NCBI GenBank assembly: GCA_019925095.2
Contig: CM034389.1
Location: 21,563,435-21,627,434, forward strand
Direction of reading: 5' to 3'
Origin: Dendrolimus kikuchii
Taxonomy: Eukaryota > Arthropoda > Insecta > Lepidoptera > Lasiocampidae
DNA: 64,000 bases
In this document: positions 10,375 to 20,887 of the stretch, one piece after another
How positions within the stretch are numbered: the stretch's first letter is position 1
Layout: each line of letters opens with the position of its first letter
The notes under the pieces: model-generated
The model's input: the letters and a program-made list of their open reading frames with translations, nothing else
Databases searched by the model: none
What the model was told of the DNA's origin: nothing
Program-made: the position numbers and the translations under genes

Positions 10375-10388
10375 TGTCACGGTCGCCA
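10375..10388 (-). promoter_or_regulatory. Primer-binding site, tRNA-Ser type
   Basis: The minus strand reads TGGCGACCGTGACA, complementary to a tRNA-Ser 3' end, with a two-base gap to the LTR. This fixes the element's orientation. Confidence 0.75.
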
Positions 10389-10390
10389 GA

Positions 10391-10568
10391 TGTTACGGGT
10401 TTTAAAGTGATATAGCGAAATGTAACTAAAATAAAATTATAATTCGCTTCTTGATGTTATATTGACTTGCCTTTAGAAAATTTTCTTACAAGTGTCATAA
10501 ACAAAACAATAAAATGATATTACATATAAATTTAAATTATGAAAAATAATTAATTCTAAGTTTCAACA
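10391..10568 (-). repeat. 5' LTR
   Basis: 178 bp, TGTTACGGG to GTTTCAACA on the plus strand; pairs with 9291-9471. Confidence 0.85.
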
Positions 10569-10635
10569 TTATCCTTGAGTAATATAGGCTATATTTATAG
10601 GTTTCGCCCAAAATATATAAAAAAAATGCCGCTAG

Positions 10636-11651
10636 TCTTGAATGAAATGACAGTGCTAATTATTTCAACAATGGTATATTTATTCTATCTCTCTCTATGT
10701 TATTAAATTAGAGCTTATAGAGCTTGCGTAAACACTTCATTATCCTCCAAAAGCATTTTCGTGTTCCGGAATGACATGGAATCCTGCGGTCATCCCCTGT
10801 ATACAAAATTCACCCAACAAACATACCTTCTATTCTTTCTATCTTCTATTTTATTTCTTATCTATCTTTATATTTTGTACTCTTCCTCATTATCAAATGC
10901 ATACCAAATTTCGTAATTGTTAGTTTATTCCCAAAGCCATGGTGAGAGATATTAAAAAAACTAGCTTTCATGTATTGCTTCCATTAATAGGCATTGATAG
11001 TCAGTCTAAGGTAGGTCGGATTGAAGATACTTTTTGACCTAGTACTTTCCACACTACAAAATCAACAATATTGCTACTTCTTGTGTAGGATAAAAAAATA
11101 ACTTTCCATTTAGGTCAGTATTTTAGTCATAATGATCTCTTGGCAAATATGTGCTAAAACTTGCGATACTACCGCCTACGTACATAAAAATATTGAACAC
11201 CACACAACATTATAATGAAATTGCCTAAGAATTGTCTGTTTGTTTTCTACGTACGACTTTTTAGCATACCTATAAATACTTATGTGTAAGAAAACACGAA
11301 TTTAAAAACGATATTTTGAAAATAATGATATGTACGTAATATATTAGAATACCATAAACAATACGAACTGAAATCAATTTCTGCGTATGACTTTCGAAAA
11401 ATTTCAATATACTTTAAAACACGATTGAAACAAAATCCAAAATATTTTTGAAATATGGGTATTGTGCGCTAACCTTTTTTTTGGGCTTGTAGCACCAAAT
11501 GACAATAATTAAATAATTGACTTCCATAGTCTTTATGAAACATTTCATTATGCGTGAATTCACACGCACTTAGCCTATTAACCCTAAATTCTGTATCAAA
11601 TAGAACGGTTTGGGAGAAATTATGTAAATAGATAAATAACCGTTGTGATTC
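10636..11651. other. Unassigned AT-rich DNA
   Basis: About 1 kb with no supported gene or repeat. Confidence 0.45.
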
Positions 11652-11718
11652 TAAGGCTGGTGTGCATAGACATTTTACTCGCTGTTTAGTCATAGTTTTG
11701 CTATGCACACCAGCCTTA
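11652..11718. repeat. Perfect 18-bp inverted repeat (hairpin)
   Basis: TAAGGCTGGTGTGCATAG at 11652-11669 is the exact complement of 11701-11718, with a 31-base loop. Possibly a tiny MITE or a leftover of one. Confidence 0.7.
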
Positions 11719-11815
11719 AGTACAAATATAAGATTATTATTAAATTGTAACAGGATTAAACGATCAAGTTACGTTTTATGAATATGTCAGTCTTACCGTC
11801 CTTTTTAAAATAGAC

Positions 11816-12094
11816 TTTTTTTATTGTTTGAGTGCAGCAGAGAGGCAGACGGCCCACTGGAAAGCGTTTACCGTCGCCTATGGACATTTGTAACACCAAA
11901 GGTGCTATCAATGTGTTGCCGCTCTCTGGGGACTGGAACCTGGCCACTTATGCCAGAACACAACTCAAGATCAGGGGTGGTGATATCCAGGCGGGCAAAT
12001 ACCCTACCATCTGGGTTTGGAGTGTTTTTGCCGCGGGTTACGACAGGCCACTCTTTCGCAGGAAATTGTATTCTTTATCCGTTCCTGCACGGAT
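11816..12094 (-). repeat. SINE1 copy, near full length with deletions
   Basis: T run, GGCAGACGGCCCACTGGAAA, CCTATGGACATTTGTAAC and CGTTCCTGCACGGATG. Internal losses include bases before ATCAGGGGTGGTG. Confidence 0.85.
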
Positions 12095-12589
12095 GAATAA
12101 GTAAGAATGAGATTTCTGCATCCGCTGTACACGCTGATCCAATCTGATGTTTAAACGAGTAAAGCCGCGTGGATAGTCATGATAAATATTGTACCTTTCT
12201 GTTATTTTGGAAACACTATTATTTTATGTAATATGCTAATATATTGCCACACTCCACAGAATTTGCATAAGAATAGTTTTTAAAGTTCCTGTAATGACTA
12301 AAACATATAATTTATTATATGGACAGTGTCGAATTTAATGCTTTTTGTAAATTTTATTGCAATAAAATGCACATTTCGGAATCACCACCTACATTTTTGG
12401 TTTTTGTGTCATACATATTTGAATGGCTATTATCTAAACAAAACATTGTTTTATAAACTGACGGCAACTACCAAAACTTTTTTACATAGACGGTGCTTCC
12501 GTGAACAAGAGTGTTAAATGAAGTTAAGCATTTTTAAACCTCTATGCATAAACCGTCTAATATTTGGTACGATGGATAATAAGTAGGGG
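12095..12589. other. Unassigned AT-rich DNA
   Basis: A 63-codon frame at 12326-12517 (plus) has no recognisable motif. Confidence 0.4.
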
Positions 12590-13005
12590 TCGCCAATGTG
12601 TTTGAAAAAACCGGACAAGTTTTTTAAATTTTTATTAACATATAAATTTACTGAATATTAACTTTTTAGTAACTAAATTTGCATCTAATGCTATTAAGAG
12701 CCAGTTTACTTTTGCATATATTTAATATTTGATGTCACTGCTTTTAATAAACTTTTATTGCCTGAGATGGCGTCTTTGAATCCAGTGCAACTAACATTAT
12801 ATTAATATTAACAACTAACATATAAGAAAACGCACCATTTACTTTTTACAGTATTTATAATGAGATACCAACAGAGTTCGCCACATACCGAACGAATTTG
12901 CTTTAAAACTGGACAATATTTTGTCCGGTTTGCCAAGATTTTCTTGACCGGATAAACATAAAGAAAACCGGACAGCCCGGTCGAAAACCGGACATCTGAC
13001 AACTC
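12590..13005. repeat. CCGGACA-motif region, unassigned
   Basis: ACCGGACA occurs at about 12610, 12968 and 12988, with the inverse TGTCCGGT near 12920 and ACCGGATA near 12950. The two ends of the block (AACCGGACAAG at the left, TTGTCCGGTTTG further in) are in inverted relation. The minus frame 12808-13002 runs through it but I do not recognise it. Confidence 0.4.
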
Positions 13006-13644
13006 AAATAGTAATGTATACCTAAGTACGGTCTGACTTAAACTAGGTATTTCGGCTTAAGGTTTTAATGGATAGTACTAAGATATACGATCCGATCTAA
13101 ATTAATTGTTCATTATTATTTCATACCTTACTATTATTTTGATAAAATACATATATAATTTATGTTATATTTTATAATATATTTATCTTTTGAAGGGACA
13201 AATAGTTAAATTGCAAACCTGCTCAAATTGAAGTTTGTCTTTTTCATTACTTTAACGCATGCTTTAATATTTAGTCCAATAACTTAAAAGGTAATTATAA
13301 TTAAACTCAAGGATCTTTCGTAACTTAAGTATGTATTAAGTTATTTTCATAATTGATTCTCTGCTTTACTAGTTTAAAAAATGGTATTTAAATTATAGAA
13401 GAAGTATTAGCATACCATGAGTGTCAGTCGTACGGTTAAAAAGTACATTTGAAAAGTTCCCACAAATATATTCTACATAAGCAGATAGCACCACAATTCA
13501 CTCTTGTATTGCTTTTTGACGTTATATTATTTAAAACATTTTTTGACTAAATTAATTAAAAATTTAAAAAAAGTAATTAAGGGGTGTATCACGAGAACTT
13601 CGTGAAGCGAATCCAAGAAATAATAATAATATTATTATTTCTTG
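13006..13644. other. Unassigned AT-rich DNA
   Basis: No supported feature. Confidence 0.4.
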
Positions 13645-13651
13645 TTGAGGT

Positions 13652-13709
<58 letters not shown>

Positions 13710-13714
13710 ACCTC
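13645..13714. repeat. (TA)n microsatellite inside a palindrome
   Basis: About 53 bp of uninterrupted TA dinucleotides, flanked by TGAGGTTATTA on the left and its complement TAATAACCTCA on the right, so the whole 70 bp can fold back on itself. Confidence 0.85.
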
Positions 13715-13815
13715 ATTTCCCCCAATAGTTCTACACTGACTGGGGCTTGTCCTTGGGTGCATTATTATATAGTGTAGACAGGGATAATCGCCGGCCAGTG
13801 TCACGCCACATTTAG
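13715..13815 (+). repeat. Short copy of the repeat at 31150-31520
   Basis: GGGGCTTGTCCTTGGGTGCA, GTGTAGACAGGGATAATCG and GTGTCACGCCACATTTA match 31320-31400. Probably the end of a longer element. Confidence 0.7.
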
Positions 13816-14464
13816 AATAAATTTAAGTTTCTAAAGTTTCTGATATAACTTTATAAATGAAAATCTGGATCGGTTCTCCTAATACGTTGTCGTGTCGTAT
13901 TTTCGCGTGCATGTGGAGGGTTTATATGATTTATTTGGGCTTAAGGCGCTTTACAAAGTAAAGTTTTTGGTGAGTGATTGTTAATTTTCAATATTTCAAG
14001 TTGACATACCATTTTTCGATTCTGAATGCGTTGGCTAAATTATAAATTTGTTTAAAGTTAATTATTTTGAAATTGTGTACTATTCTTTATGTGAGTTGGC
14101 ATTTAAAATATCTCATGTGTTCGCTATTTCGAGGAAGTTTTGTAAATATCATTGTTATCTAATGTTGCTAAAAGATTGACTTATTCTCAAGTAGATACAA
14201 CGCGCGTATCATAATATTTGTAAAATGTGTTCTCTTAAATTTGAATCTAACGCAATGGCGTGACCCTGAAAATTGATCGTGTAAACATGTCTCGCTTGCA
14301 AAATGTATAGTATTACAATAGAATAAGGATACTAGAAATTATAATTGTCCAGTAAATATAAATCTGAAAAGTTCGTAAATCTTACATGACTAGGTGGCAC
14401 CACAAGTTATGTTTGTCTTCGTTTTTGAAAATGTATTTTTAGTTATCAATAGTAATTTGTTTAA
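13816..14464. other. Unassigned AT-rich DNA
   Basis: No supported feature. Confidence 0.4.
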
Positions 14465-14665
14465 TCTATACTAATATTATAAAGAGGTAACGTTTGTGAG
14501 TTTGTGACGTTGTAGGGGGTAATCTCTGGATCTACTAAACCGATTTTAAAAATTCTTTTACTCTTAGAAAGCTACGTTAACAGGGAGTGTCATAGGTTAT
14601 ATAACATGAAGCTATATACCACGGGAGCGGGACAGAGTGCGGGTGAAACCGCGCCGGTCCGCTAG
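14465..14665 (+). mobile_element. Helitron, Lep1-like non-autonomous
   Basis: TCTATACTAATATTATAAAG after an A; ends CGCGCCGGTCCGCTAG before a T. 201 bp, intact termini, no coding. Confidence 0.85.
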
Positions 14666-15344
14666 TAACTTATAAAACTATACATATACGGAGGAAATTT
14701 TATAGATAAATAATGTATTTTACCTCATTCTCTCGCAGGCTTAGATAGATTTATGTGTTTGTCTCTTTTTAGTGTCGCTTTTTGATTGATCGAGTTTCAA
14801 ATCACAACAGTTCTAAATTTCACTTCATAATTTTTTCCCAAACTTAAAAAAAAACAAAAGTGAAGACACAGTTTATAACGTTAAGACATTAGTTTATTGA
14901 ATTCGTTTTAAATAACAAAACATCAATAAACAACAAAGGACTGACACTACAGGATCTCAAATGGCCACTTCGCAGATTCGTGTTACGAACAGGACAAGTA
15001 TCAAAATAAAGTGGAACATTATGATATGTTTTACTATATATCTACATTGTCCATTTCACTAAGTAATTCTACAAAACCAGCTGCTTTAGGCCCTCTGATA
15101 TCACCTAGTAATGTAAGATTTAAAATTTTTTTACATCCCCATCTGTAATGGCTAATTGTCATTCCTATATTGCATTCTTTTTAACGTCAATTTTGTACCA
15201 GCGGTATGGTAATAACATGTATATCAAGATACAGAAACCGCAGCATTAGTCAATACCTTCAATAACTGTTAAGTGAAAACGCACTCTTTGTGGCCATAAA
15301 TAAACATTAACACTCGTAATATTGTCCATTATATAATAATCACA
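14666..15344. other. Unassigned AT-rich DNA
   Basis: No supported feature. Confidence 0.4.
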
Positions 15345-15445
15345 CAATTATACTGTCCGATGTAAAGACAGTCACGGAATTGCACATCGTTCGGACCTGC
15401 TTTCACGGTCGTAGAGTCTGTACTTTCTTTTGGACACAAAGCCTT
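15345..15445. repeat. Segment related to 18385-18485
   Basis: CGGAATTGCA, TTCGGAC, CTTTCACGGTC and ACTTTCTTTTGG occur in the same order in both places, with diverged spacers. Confidence 0.55.
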
Positions 15446-15605
15446 TTTACTGAAAAATTATAACTTTATTAACGTTGCAGTTTTGGTCGTAATTTAATTA
15501 GCATAATAAACATACGGTTAATCATTGCTTTTATTCTATTCTTTATAATAAAATTATAAACGAAAAAGTTTATAAGGATGGATGGATGAACGGATTTTAA
15601 TTATA

Positions 15606-16026
15606 TCTATATATAGATATGCTACTCTGATGTATATATAATTCAATTGCAGTTCGTTAGTCTCGCTAAAACTCGAGAGCGGCTAGACTGAATTCGCTAA
15701 TTTTGGTTTTGAATTAATTGTGGAAGTTCAGGGAAGGTTTAAAAGATGAGTAAATATGAAACGAATGCTTGGAATATAGCAAAAACAACAATTTCGCTTT
15801 CCCTTAGAAACTATTCCTACCTGTCAAACATTTGATGTTCGTCTCGTCGTTTAGAAATCAATTAAATTTAAAAGTCGTTTAGTAATCAAATAAAATTTGT
15901 AAGTGAAGTTTTTTTCATTTTTTTGGGTTTGAATGGCAAACGTTTGATGTTCGTCCCGTCGTTCACAAATCAACGTTTTTTTATTTATTGATTCTGAGGC
16001 GGTACGAGGTTTGCCGGGTCAGCTAG
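15606..16026 (+). mobile_element. Helitron family 3, complete termini
   Basis: Starts TCTATATATAGATATGCTAC after an A and ends TTTGCCGGGTCAGCTAG before a T. 421 bp. It contains an internal partial duplication (TTTGATGTTCGTCTCGTCGTT near 15830, and TTTGATGTTCGTCCCGTCG near 15943), which may reflect expansion by slippage. No coding. Confidence 0.75.
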
Positions 16027-16453
16027 TAGATTACAAAAACTGTTGCTATGATTTATCCCATGGTATCTGGCTGCGGCGGGGTGCAATGCGGACGGAGCGC
16101 GGGTGAGGCAAGTAACACGCGTCAGTGCCGGGTGTGCAGGCGGCCAGAAGGTTGTTTTCAGGTAGCGAATTTTGAGGACCAACAATTAAAAGAAAAACAA
16201 TCAAACGAAGTTATTGTTATTTTTTTGCTATGGAACACGAGTACTTTCTGCGGGATACCGTTTTGTAATATTAGTAGCAATGTCGTGTGAAGGTTTGTAG
16301 TAGTTTGTAAAAATCATTATATTAATCTATGCCCCGAAGAAAATCAGAGGCGACTAATAAATTATAGCGGAATAACACAAAAAAACAGTATTTCAAATCG
16401 TACCTGTATTTTTGAGATTAATAAGCACCATCTTCACAAACAGTATAAATATA
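16027..16453. other. Unassigned DNA
   Basis: Contains a short GC-rich patch at 16065-16150. An 80-codon plus frame across it has no recognisable motif. Confidence 0.4.
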
Positions 16454-16491
16454 ATAAAAACCATTAATGTACAGACATTAATGGTTTTTAT
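16454..16491. repeat. Perfect 16-bp hairpin
   Basis: ATAAAAACCATTAATG at 16454-16469 pairs exactly with 16476-16491 around a six-base loop; pairing resumes with GTATAA/TTATAC beyond a short gap. Confidence 0.75.
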
Positions 16492-16643
16492 TTATACATA
16501 CAGATGTATAAGCCTATATAGTATAAACAAAAGTATAAACTTCCAAAAAACTTAAACCACCAATATCTGCATTTTTTAACCACAAGTCTCAGTATCTCCA
16601 CGAATGAGAACAGAATTAGCAAAGTTGTTTTGTTTGTTTTTAA

Positions 16644-16956
16644 CCGTGCAGGAACGGTGAAAGAATACAATTTCCTGCGGCCGGGCGGCCTGCCGTAAGA
16701 AGCGGCAAAACAACCCACAGTCAGGTGGTAGGGTATTTACCCGTCTGGATGGCTACCACCCCTGGTCTAGAGTATGTCGCCATAACACCCTTGAGTTGTG
16801 TTCCAGCATTAGCGGCCAGGTTCCAGTCTCCCCTAAGAGAGCAGTAGCGTATTTGTAGCACCTTTGGTGTTGCACATTTCCATAGGCGATGGTAACCGCT
16901 TTCTATCAGGTGGGCCGGGCCGTCTTCCTGTCTGCTAAACTCATGTTATAAAAAAA
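16644..16956 (+). repeat. SINE1 copy, full length
   Basis: CCGTGCAGGAACGGTGAAAG to CATGTTATAAAAAAAGG. Slight expansion near GGGCCGGGCCGTC. Sense plus. Confidence 0.9.
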
Positions 16957-17522
16957 GGTCGATTAAACAGTCAATACCTTTTTCCTTTCTCATATTCTGA
17001 AAGTATGTTTGGAGTTGCCTGATCACAAGGATGAAAACGTTCCTGCGAAACGATTTCCCTGCTGTAAAAAAAACAAAAAAAAAACTATACGAACCAAAGG
17101 TAATATATGCGACTCATGTCCCAACTTTTTTACGGGGAAACCGCGGCATAAATTGTAACAAAAAACATCACAAATTTAGTAACATCATTTTGTACTTATA
17201 TAAATAACTTTTCACCCAAATATTATTTAATTTACATAAATTTGAACTAAATATTTACAACCATCTGTGACAAAAAATACTGGCTGGTAGAATGCCACAG
17301 AAAAAGAATTTTACTTGACGTTTCATATGTGACGTTTTAAATGAGTCCATCAGATTTAGATATGAAATTTTACGCTTGATTTCATTAGATAATTTTCTTT
17401 TTCCTTACTCACCTCATATTCGAAATGAAAAGTTTGTTAAACTCGGATGAAAGGCCTATTTAGGCACTCGAACTATCTCATGCCTAAATAGGTCAAGGTC
17501 ACCTCTCGTCTAACAATCTACT
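16957..17522. other. Unassigned AT-rich DNA
   Basis: No supported feature. Confidence 0.4.
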
Positions 17523-17700
17523 ATTTTTATTTCGAAGCTGGCAAACAGGCAGACGGCCTACATAATGGAAAGTGGTTACTGTCGCCCATAGATGCTTGCT
17601 ACACCAAAGTCGGAGCCCATGCATTGCCAGGGGGATGGGATGAAGGGGATGGCATAGAGGTAGTAGTGGTAGAATTCGCCACAAAAGCAGGGAGTGGAAT
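17523..17700 (-). repeat. SINE2-like copy, diverged
   Basis: CGAAGCTGGCAAACAGGCAG and later GGGAGTGGAATC match SINE2 at 43335-43610, and GGCATAGAGG is also shared. Sense minus. Part of the sequence resembles SINE1 (ACGGCCTACATAATGGAAAG), so the two poly(A) families may share a 3' end. Confidence 0.55.
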
Positions 17701-17953
17701 CTTAGTCCATACAGCCAATACTGACGTATAAGCCTTCGTAATAGGTAGCGCAGTTGAATTGTAGGCTACAACTGACGCCATTCAACGAGATCTTGTGAAA
17801 ACTCGTAAGGCCACATTTGACTATACAGTTCACATTTGTCACAAAAACACAAAATTACTACTTAAAAACTATCAATATCCTACAGCTATTGTTTATTTTA
17901 GAGAATAGATTTCTAGAAAATAAAACTGCACATCACAACGTTCCCTTTTACGA

Positions 17954-18028
17954 ACATATTGTCACGCCTGTTTCCCATTGGTGTAGGGGCAGGCAGAGAT
18001 GGTGATTTCCACCTGTTACGAACCTGAC
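17954..18028 (-). mobile_element. Non-LTR family B, 3' tail fragment
   Basis: TGTCACGCCTGTTTCCCATT is the reverse complement of the family B C-terminus and stop seen at 20046-20148 and 42560-42657. Confidence 0.6.
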
Positions 18029-18129
18029 TACACAATTAATTTGATTACAATTAATTTCTTCATACTCATACGCTTATTTAAAGTGCATTTCTGTTGCCAA
18101 CCAAAACTCGGATAGCAAAAAGGGATAAC

Positions 18130-18315
18130 ATAAGACGACTGAGATAGGGAAGAAGGGATAAAAGTGGGGCATCGGACTTTTATTTATCGTTTAAAACACG
18201 ATTAGATCAAAGCTAACAGTTACACGCCGATTTTCTGTGAGAGCGTAGTATCAAACCAATCAAGCCAGCCCTAAGAGCTGTATTCAAAATAATAATTATT
18301 CCAGCATGGTTCTAC
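18130..18315 (-). repeat. SINE2 5' part
   Basis: TTCTGTGAGAGCGTAGTATC and CAGCCCTAAGAGCTG match the head of SINE2 (43510-43610). The tail end is missing or diverged. Confidence 0.65.
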
Positions 18316-18384
18316 TATCTATAGTATTTCCGTCATAAAATCTGAATAATTATGCATATGCGGTATTATGTAATAATGTGGTAC

Positions 18385-18485
18385 AATTACGCGGTCCGTC
18401 GGCTCGCGGAATTGCAGTTATTGTTCGCACTCGGACGCACTTTCACGGTCATGAATGGTGCGTGGGCGACTTTCTTTTGGCGATA
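18385..18485. repeat. Segment related to 15345-15445
   Basis: CGGAATTGCAGTTATTGTTC, ACTTTCACGGTC and GCGACTTTCTTTTGG are shared in order. Purpose unknown. Confidence 0.55.
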
Positions 18486-19049
18486 TGTTGCATTGTCGAC
18501 AAGTGTGAAGCGATCGTTGGTCTAATCACCTGTTTTGTTTGGATATTTGTGTAATTATTGTATTGTTGAGGACAATGTTTAGCGTTTAAAGTTTTGGTAT
18601 TAGGCTTGTTGGAAAATGTATTAATTATAAATCCTGTTTTCGTTTTAGAAATTGTTAGGTATGCTTACTTCGTTTGCGTGCGACATTGACGATATATTCA
18701 CGTCACGTCACACAATATACGGTATAGAAAAAAACTACAAACAGATTTTTTGTTGACAAAGTTCCGATATTAGTTATTACACTCTTATAACAATCCGTTG
18801 AGTCGGAACCTTTTTGAAACAAAGTTGAAGACACAAAAATTCTACAGACAGTAAGCTTATTATTCTTATACGATATATAAAGCGTATGTCATACATTAGC
18901 CATTTCAGGTAATTATTAAGATGGATTCTATTAAATCTGGTGCCTACATGTTAGTCCAGTCTGGTATGGTACTAACACAAAAATAAAGATGATCATGTGG
19001 TCATTAATATATTCATATTTGAATTGATAAAAACTTAATGATTGCGTGA
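18486..19049. other. Unassigned AT-rich DNA
   Basis: No supported feature. Confidence 0.4.
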
Positions 19050-19089
19050 ATATATAATTCCACGCGGACGACGTCGCGGGCATAGCTAG
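19050..19089 (+). mobile_element. Helitron family 2-like 3' end
   Basis: CCACGCGGACGACGTCGCGG then CATAGCTAG before a T, matching the 3' ends at 5532 and 7930. The 5' part is not recognised. Confidence 0.55.
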
Positions 19090-19116
19090 TATATATACTA
19101 TATATACAATTTAAAT

Positions 19117-19186
19117 TTCCCGCAAGGGAACTGGCGTGAAGTTATGTATGTATGTATGTATGTATGTATGTATGTATGTATGTATG
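19117..19186 (+). mobile_element. Family A, very short 3'-end insertion with 12-bp TSD
   Basis: CCCGCAAGGGAACTGGCGTG and a long TATG run. The same 12 bases, TACAATTTAAAT, occur at 19105-19116 and 19187-19198. Only about 70 bases of the element were inserted. Confidence 0.9.
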
Positions 19187-19198
19187 TACAATTTAAAT

Positions 19199-19669
19199 AT
19201 AAATAATATTGCATTGCCTTGAATAATGCTCTCGCGCTTTCTCACAAAGCAGAACTCTTAACGAGTCTGGGAAGATGTTTGGCCCGACAGTTTTGTCTGG
19301 CTCATTGGAAAATTTTGTAAAATATTATACTTTATAATATATATAAAATTCAGCCTTCCTAAAATGACGTAAGTTCCCTCATTTTTTTTTAAAGTATGTG
19401 TCAAAAGTTATGGCCCACAGGAAGTTTTTGTCAAATGTAAATCTTCGTTTATAACAATATCATATATGACATATGTAAAAACTAGTCTTGCTACTTTGAC
19501 GCAACTTAGCATGGTTATTTTGATACCTGCCACCTTTGATACCTGCTACCCGAAAAACGGCCCCGCTGTCAGCTTAGCGAGTATCCATTCCTTTCTAAGT
19601 TTATGTTAAATTATCGATCCTGAAAATTTCATCTTCCTTAAAATCACGTAAGTCTGGGGTGAATGGGAT
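19199..19669. other. Unassigned AT-rich DNA
   Basis: No supported feature. Confidence 0.4.
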
Positions 19670-19714
19670 CTCAATCTATAATGAAATATAATATATATTT
19701 CATTATAGATTGAG
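19670..19714. repeat. Perfect 20-bp hairpin
   Basis: CTCAATCTATAATGAAATAT at 19670-19689 is the exact complement of 19695-19714, loop AATAT. It lies 16 bases before a SINE1 copy. Confidence 0.8.
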
Positions 19715-19730
19715 TGAGACTGTAATTCAT

Positions 19731-20044
19731 CCGTGCAGGAACGGAGAAAGAATACAATTTCCTGCGGCCGGACGGCCTGTCGTAAGAGGCGACAAAACAA
19801 CCCACAGCCAGGTGGTAGGGCATTTGCCCGACTGGATGGCTACCACCCCTGGTCTAAAGTATGTCGCCATAACAACCTTGAGTTGTGTTCCGGCATTAGT
19901 GACCAGGATCCAGTCTCCCTTAAGAGAGCAGCAGCGCATTTGTAGCGTCTTTGGTGTTGCAAATGTCCATAGGCGATGGTAACCGCTTTCCATCAAGTGG
20001 GCCGTCTGCCTGTCTGCTGATCTCCTGCAATAAAAAAAAAAAAA
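19731..20044 (+). repeat. SINE1 copy, full length
   Basis: CCGTGCAGGAACGGAGAAAG to CTCCTGCAATAAA and a poly(A). One of the cleanest copies in the window. Confidence 0.92.
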
Positions 20045-20045
20045 G

Positions 20046-20148
20046 TAGAAGAAGCGAAAGTTGTTTGTCAGGATCATCGCACGTGGAGATCCATAGTGTC
20101 TGCCTACCCCATGGTAAACAGGCGTAATAATATGTATCTATGTATGTA
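20046..20148 (+). mobile_element. Non-LTR family B, 3' end
   Basis: The frame VEIHSVCLPHGKQA ends at a TAA and is followed by TATG-like repeats. This is the C-terminus of an RTE-like polyprotein related to, but distinct from, family A (which ends AYPARELA). Confidence 0.65.
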
Positions 20149-20887
20149 AAATATAAAATCAGTGAATTGTTACAACTGTACAATTCACACTTGTATTATA
20201 TTGTAATACTTAGCGGCCGTTGTAGTCTACAGGTAAAGTAATTCATAATGAAATTTTTAGATCTTGAAGCATCTCGGGATTGGCGTTTTGTGAATATGTC
20301 CCATCTAGGCGTCCGACATTGATCAAGGACACGTTTATTTTCCCGTAAATTAGTTTTCACAATATTTAGCGCTTAATTTATTAGATGAGTTAATAATAAA
20401 ATTAGGTGTCGAAGTTGCGATAAAACATATACAAGATTTTAATAATTTTTTATTAAAATTTTGATCGATGAGTTTTCTAGTTAAGCATCTAATCATGTAT
20501 TCATTAGCGTTTGTAAACAAACCGTTTTGGATTGATTTAAATCCTATTGCGAAAAACTTCAAGGCTATTATAATATAAAAGGCTAAAAAGGCTTGGTGAT
20601 TTTCGTATTTCGAAATGAAAAAGAAAAAGTGGCAAAACGGACGTTGGGCTCTGATGTTGACGTTCTGAAAGCAACCAAGGTTTTTAACACTAGGTTGATG
20701 CTGATTTTTATATTGTTATTTTCTTGCATTAATTATATTAACGTCTTACAATACCTATCTTGTAACATTAAATTATAATATAAGAAATATAAATTAATTA
20801 GAGTTCAGTTCGTATCCTTATAACGGTCATCGTACCCGCTAAACGTCAAAGCACTCTCTAAACAAATTTTAAAAAATACTAGAAAAC
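20149..20887. other. Unassigned AT-rich DNA
   Basis: Two frames of 60-70 codons have no motif. No supported feature. Confidence 0.4.

Larger units (their letters stand above)
9291..10568 (-). mobile_element. Small LTR retrotransposon with both LTRs and 5-bp TSD
   Basis: Two direct repeats (9291-9471 and 10391-10568) begin TGTTAC and end TTTCAACA. The same 5-bp sequence TTATC flanks the pair at 9286-9290 and 10569-10573. On the minus strand a primer-binding site TGGCGACCGTGACA, complementary to the 3' end of a tRNA-Ser, lies two bases inside the 5' LTR. The interior is short (about 0.6 kb without the SINE1 at 9522-9830), so this is a deleted, non-autonomous copy. The superfamily (Ty3/gypsy or BEL/Pao) is not settled. 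Confidence 0.85.
9174..10635 (+). mobile_element. Lep1-like Helitron interrupted by an LTR element
   Basis: The 5' part (9174-9290) starts TCTACATTAATATTATAAAG after an A. The 3' part (10574-10635) contains CTTGAGTAATATAGGC and ends GCCGCTAG before a T. Joined, they make about 179 bp, close to the intact relatives at 5010 and 14465. The interruption is the LTR element 9291-10568. Confidence 0.85.

Noticed and set aside
13589..13804. 71-codon protein with an IYIYIY stretch
   Set aside because: It is a translation of the TA microsatellite.
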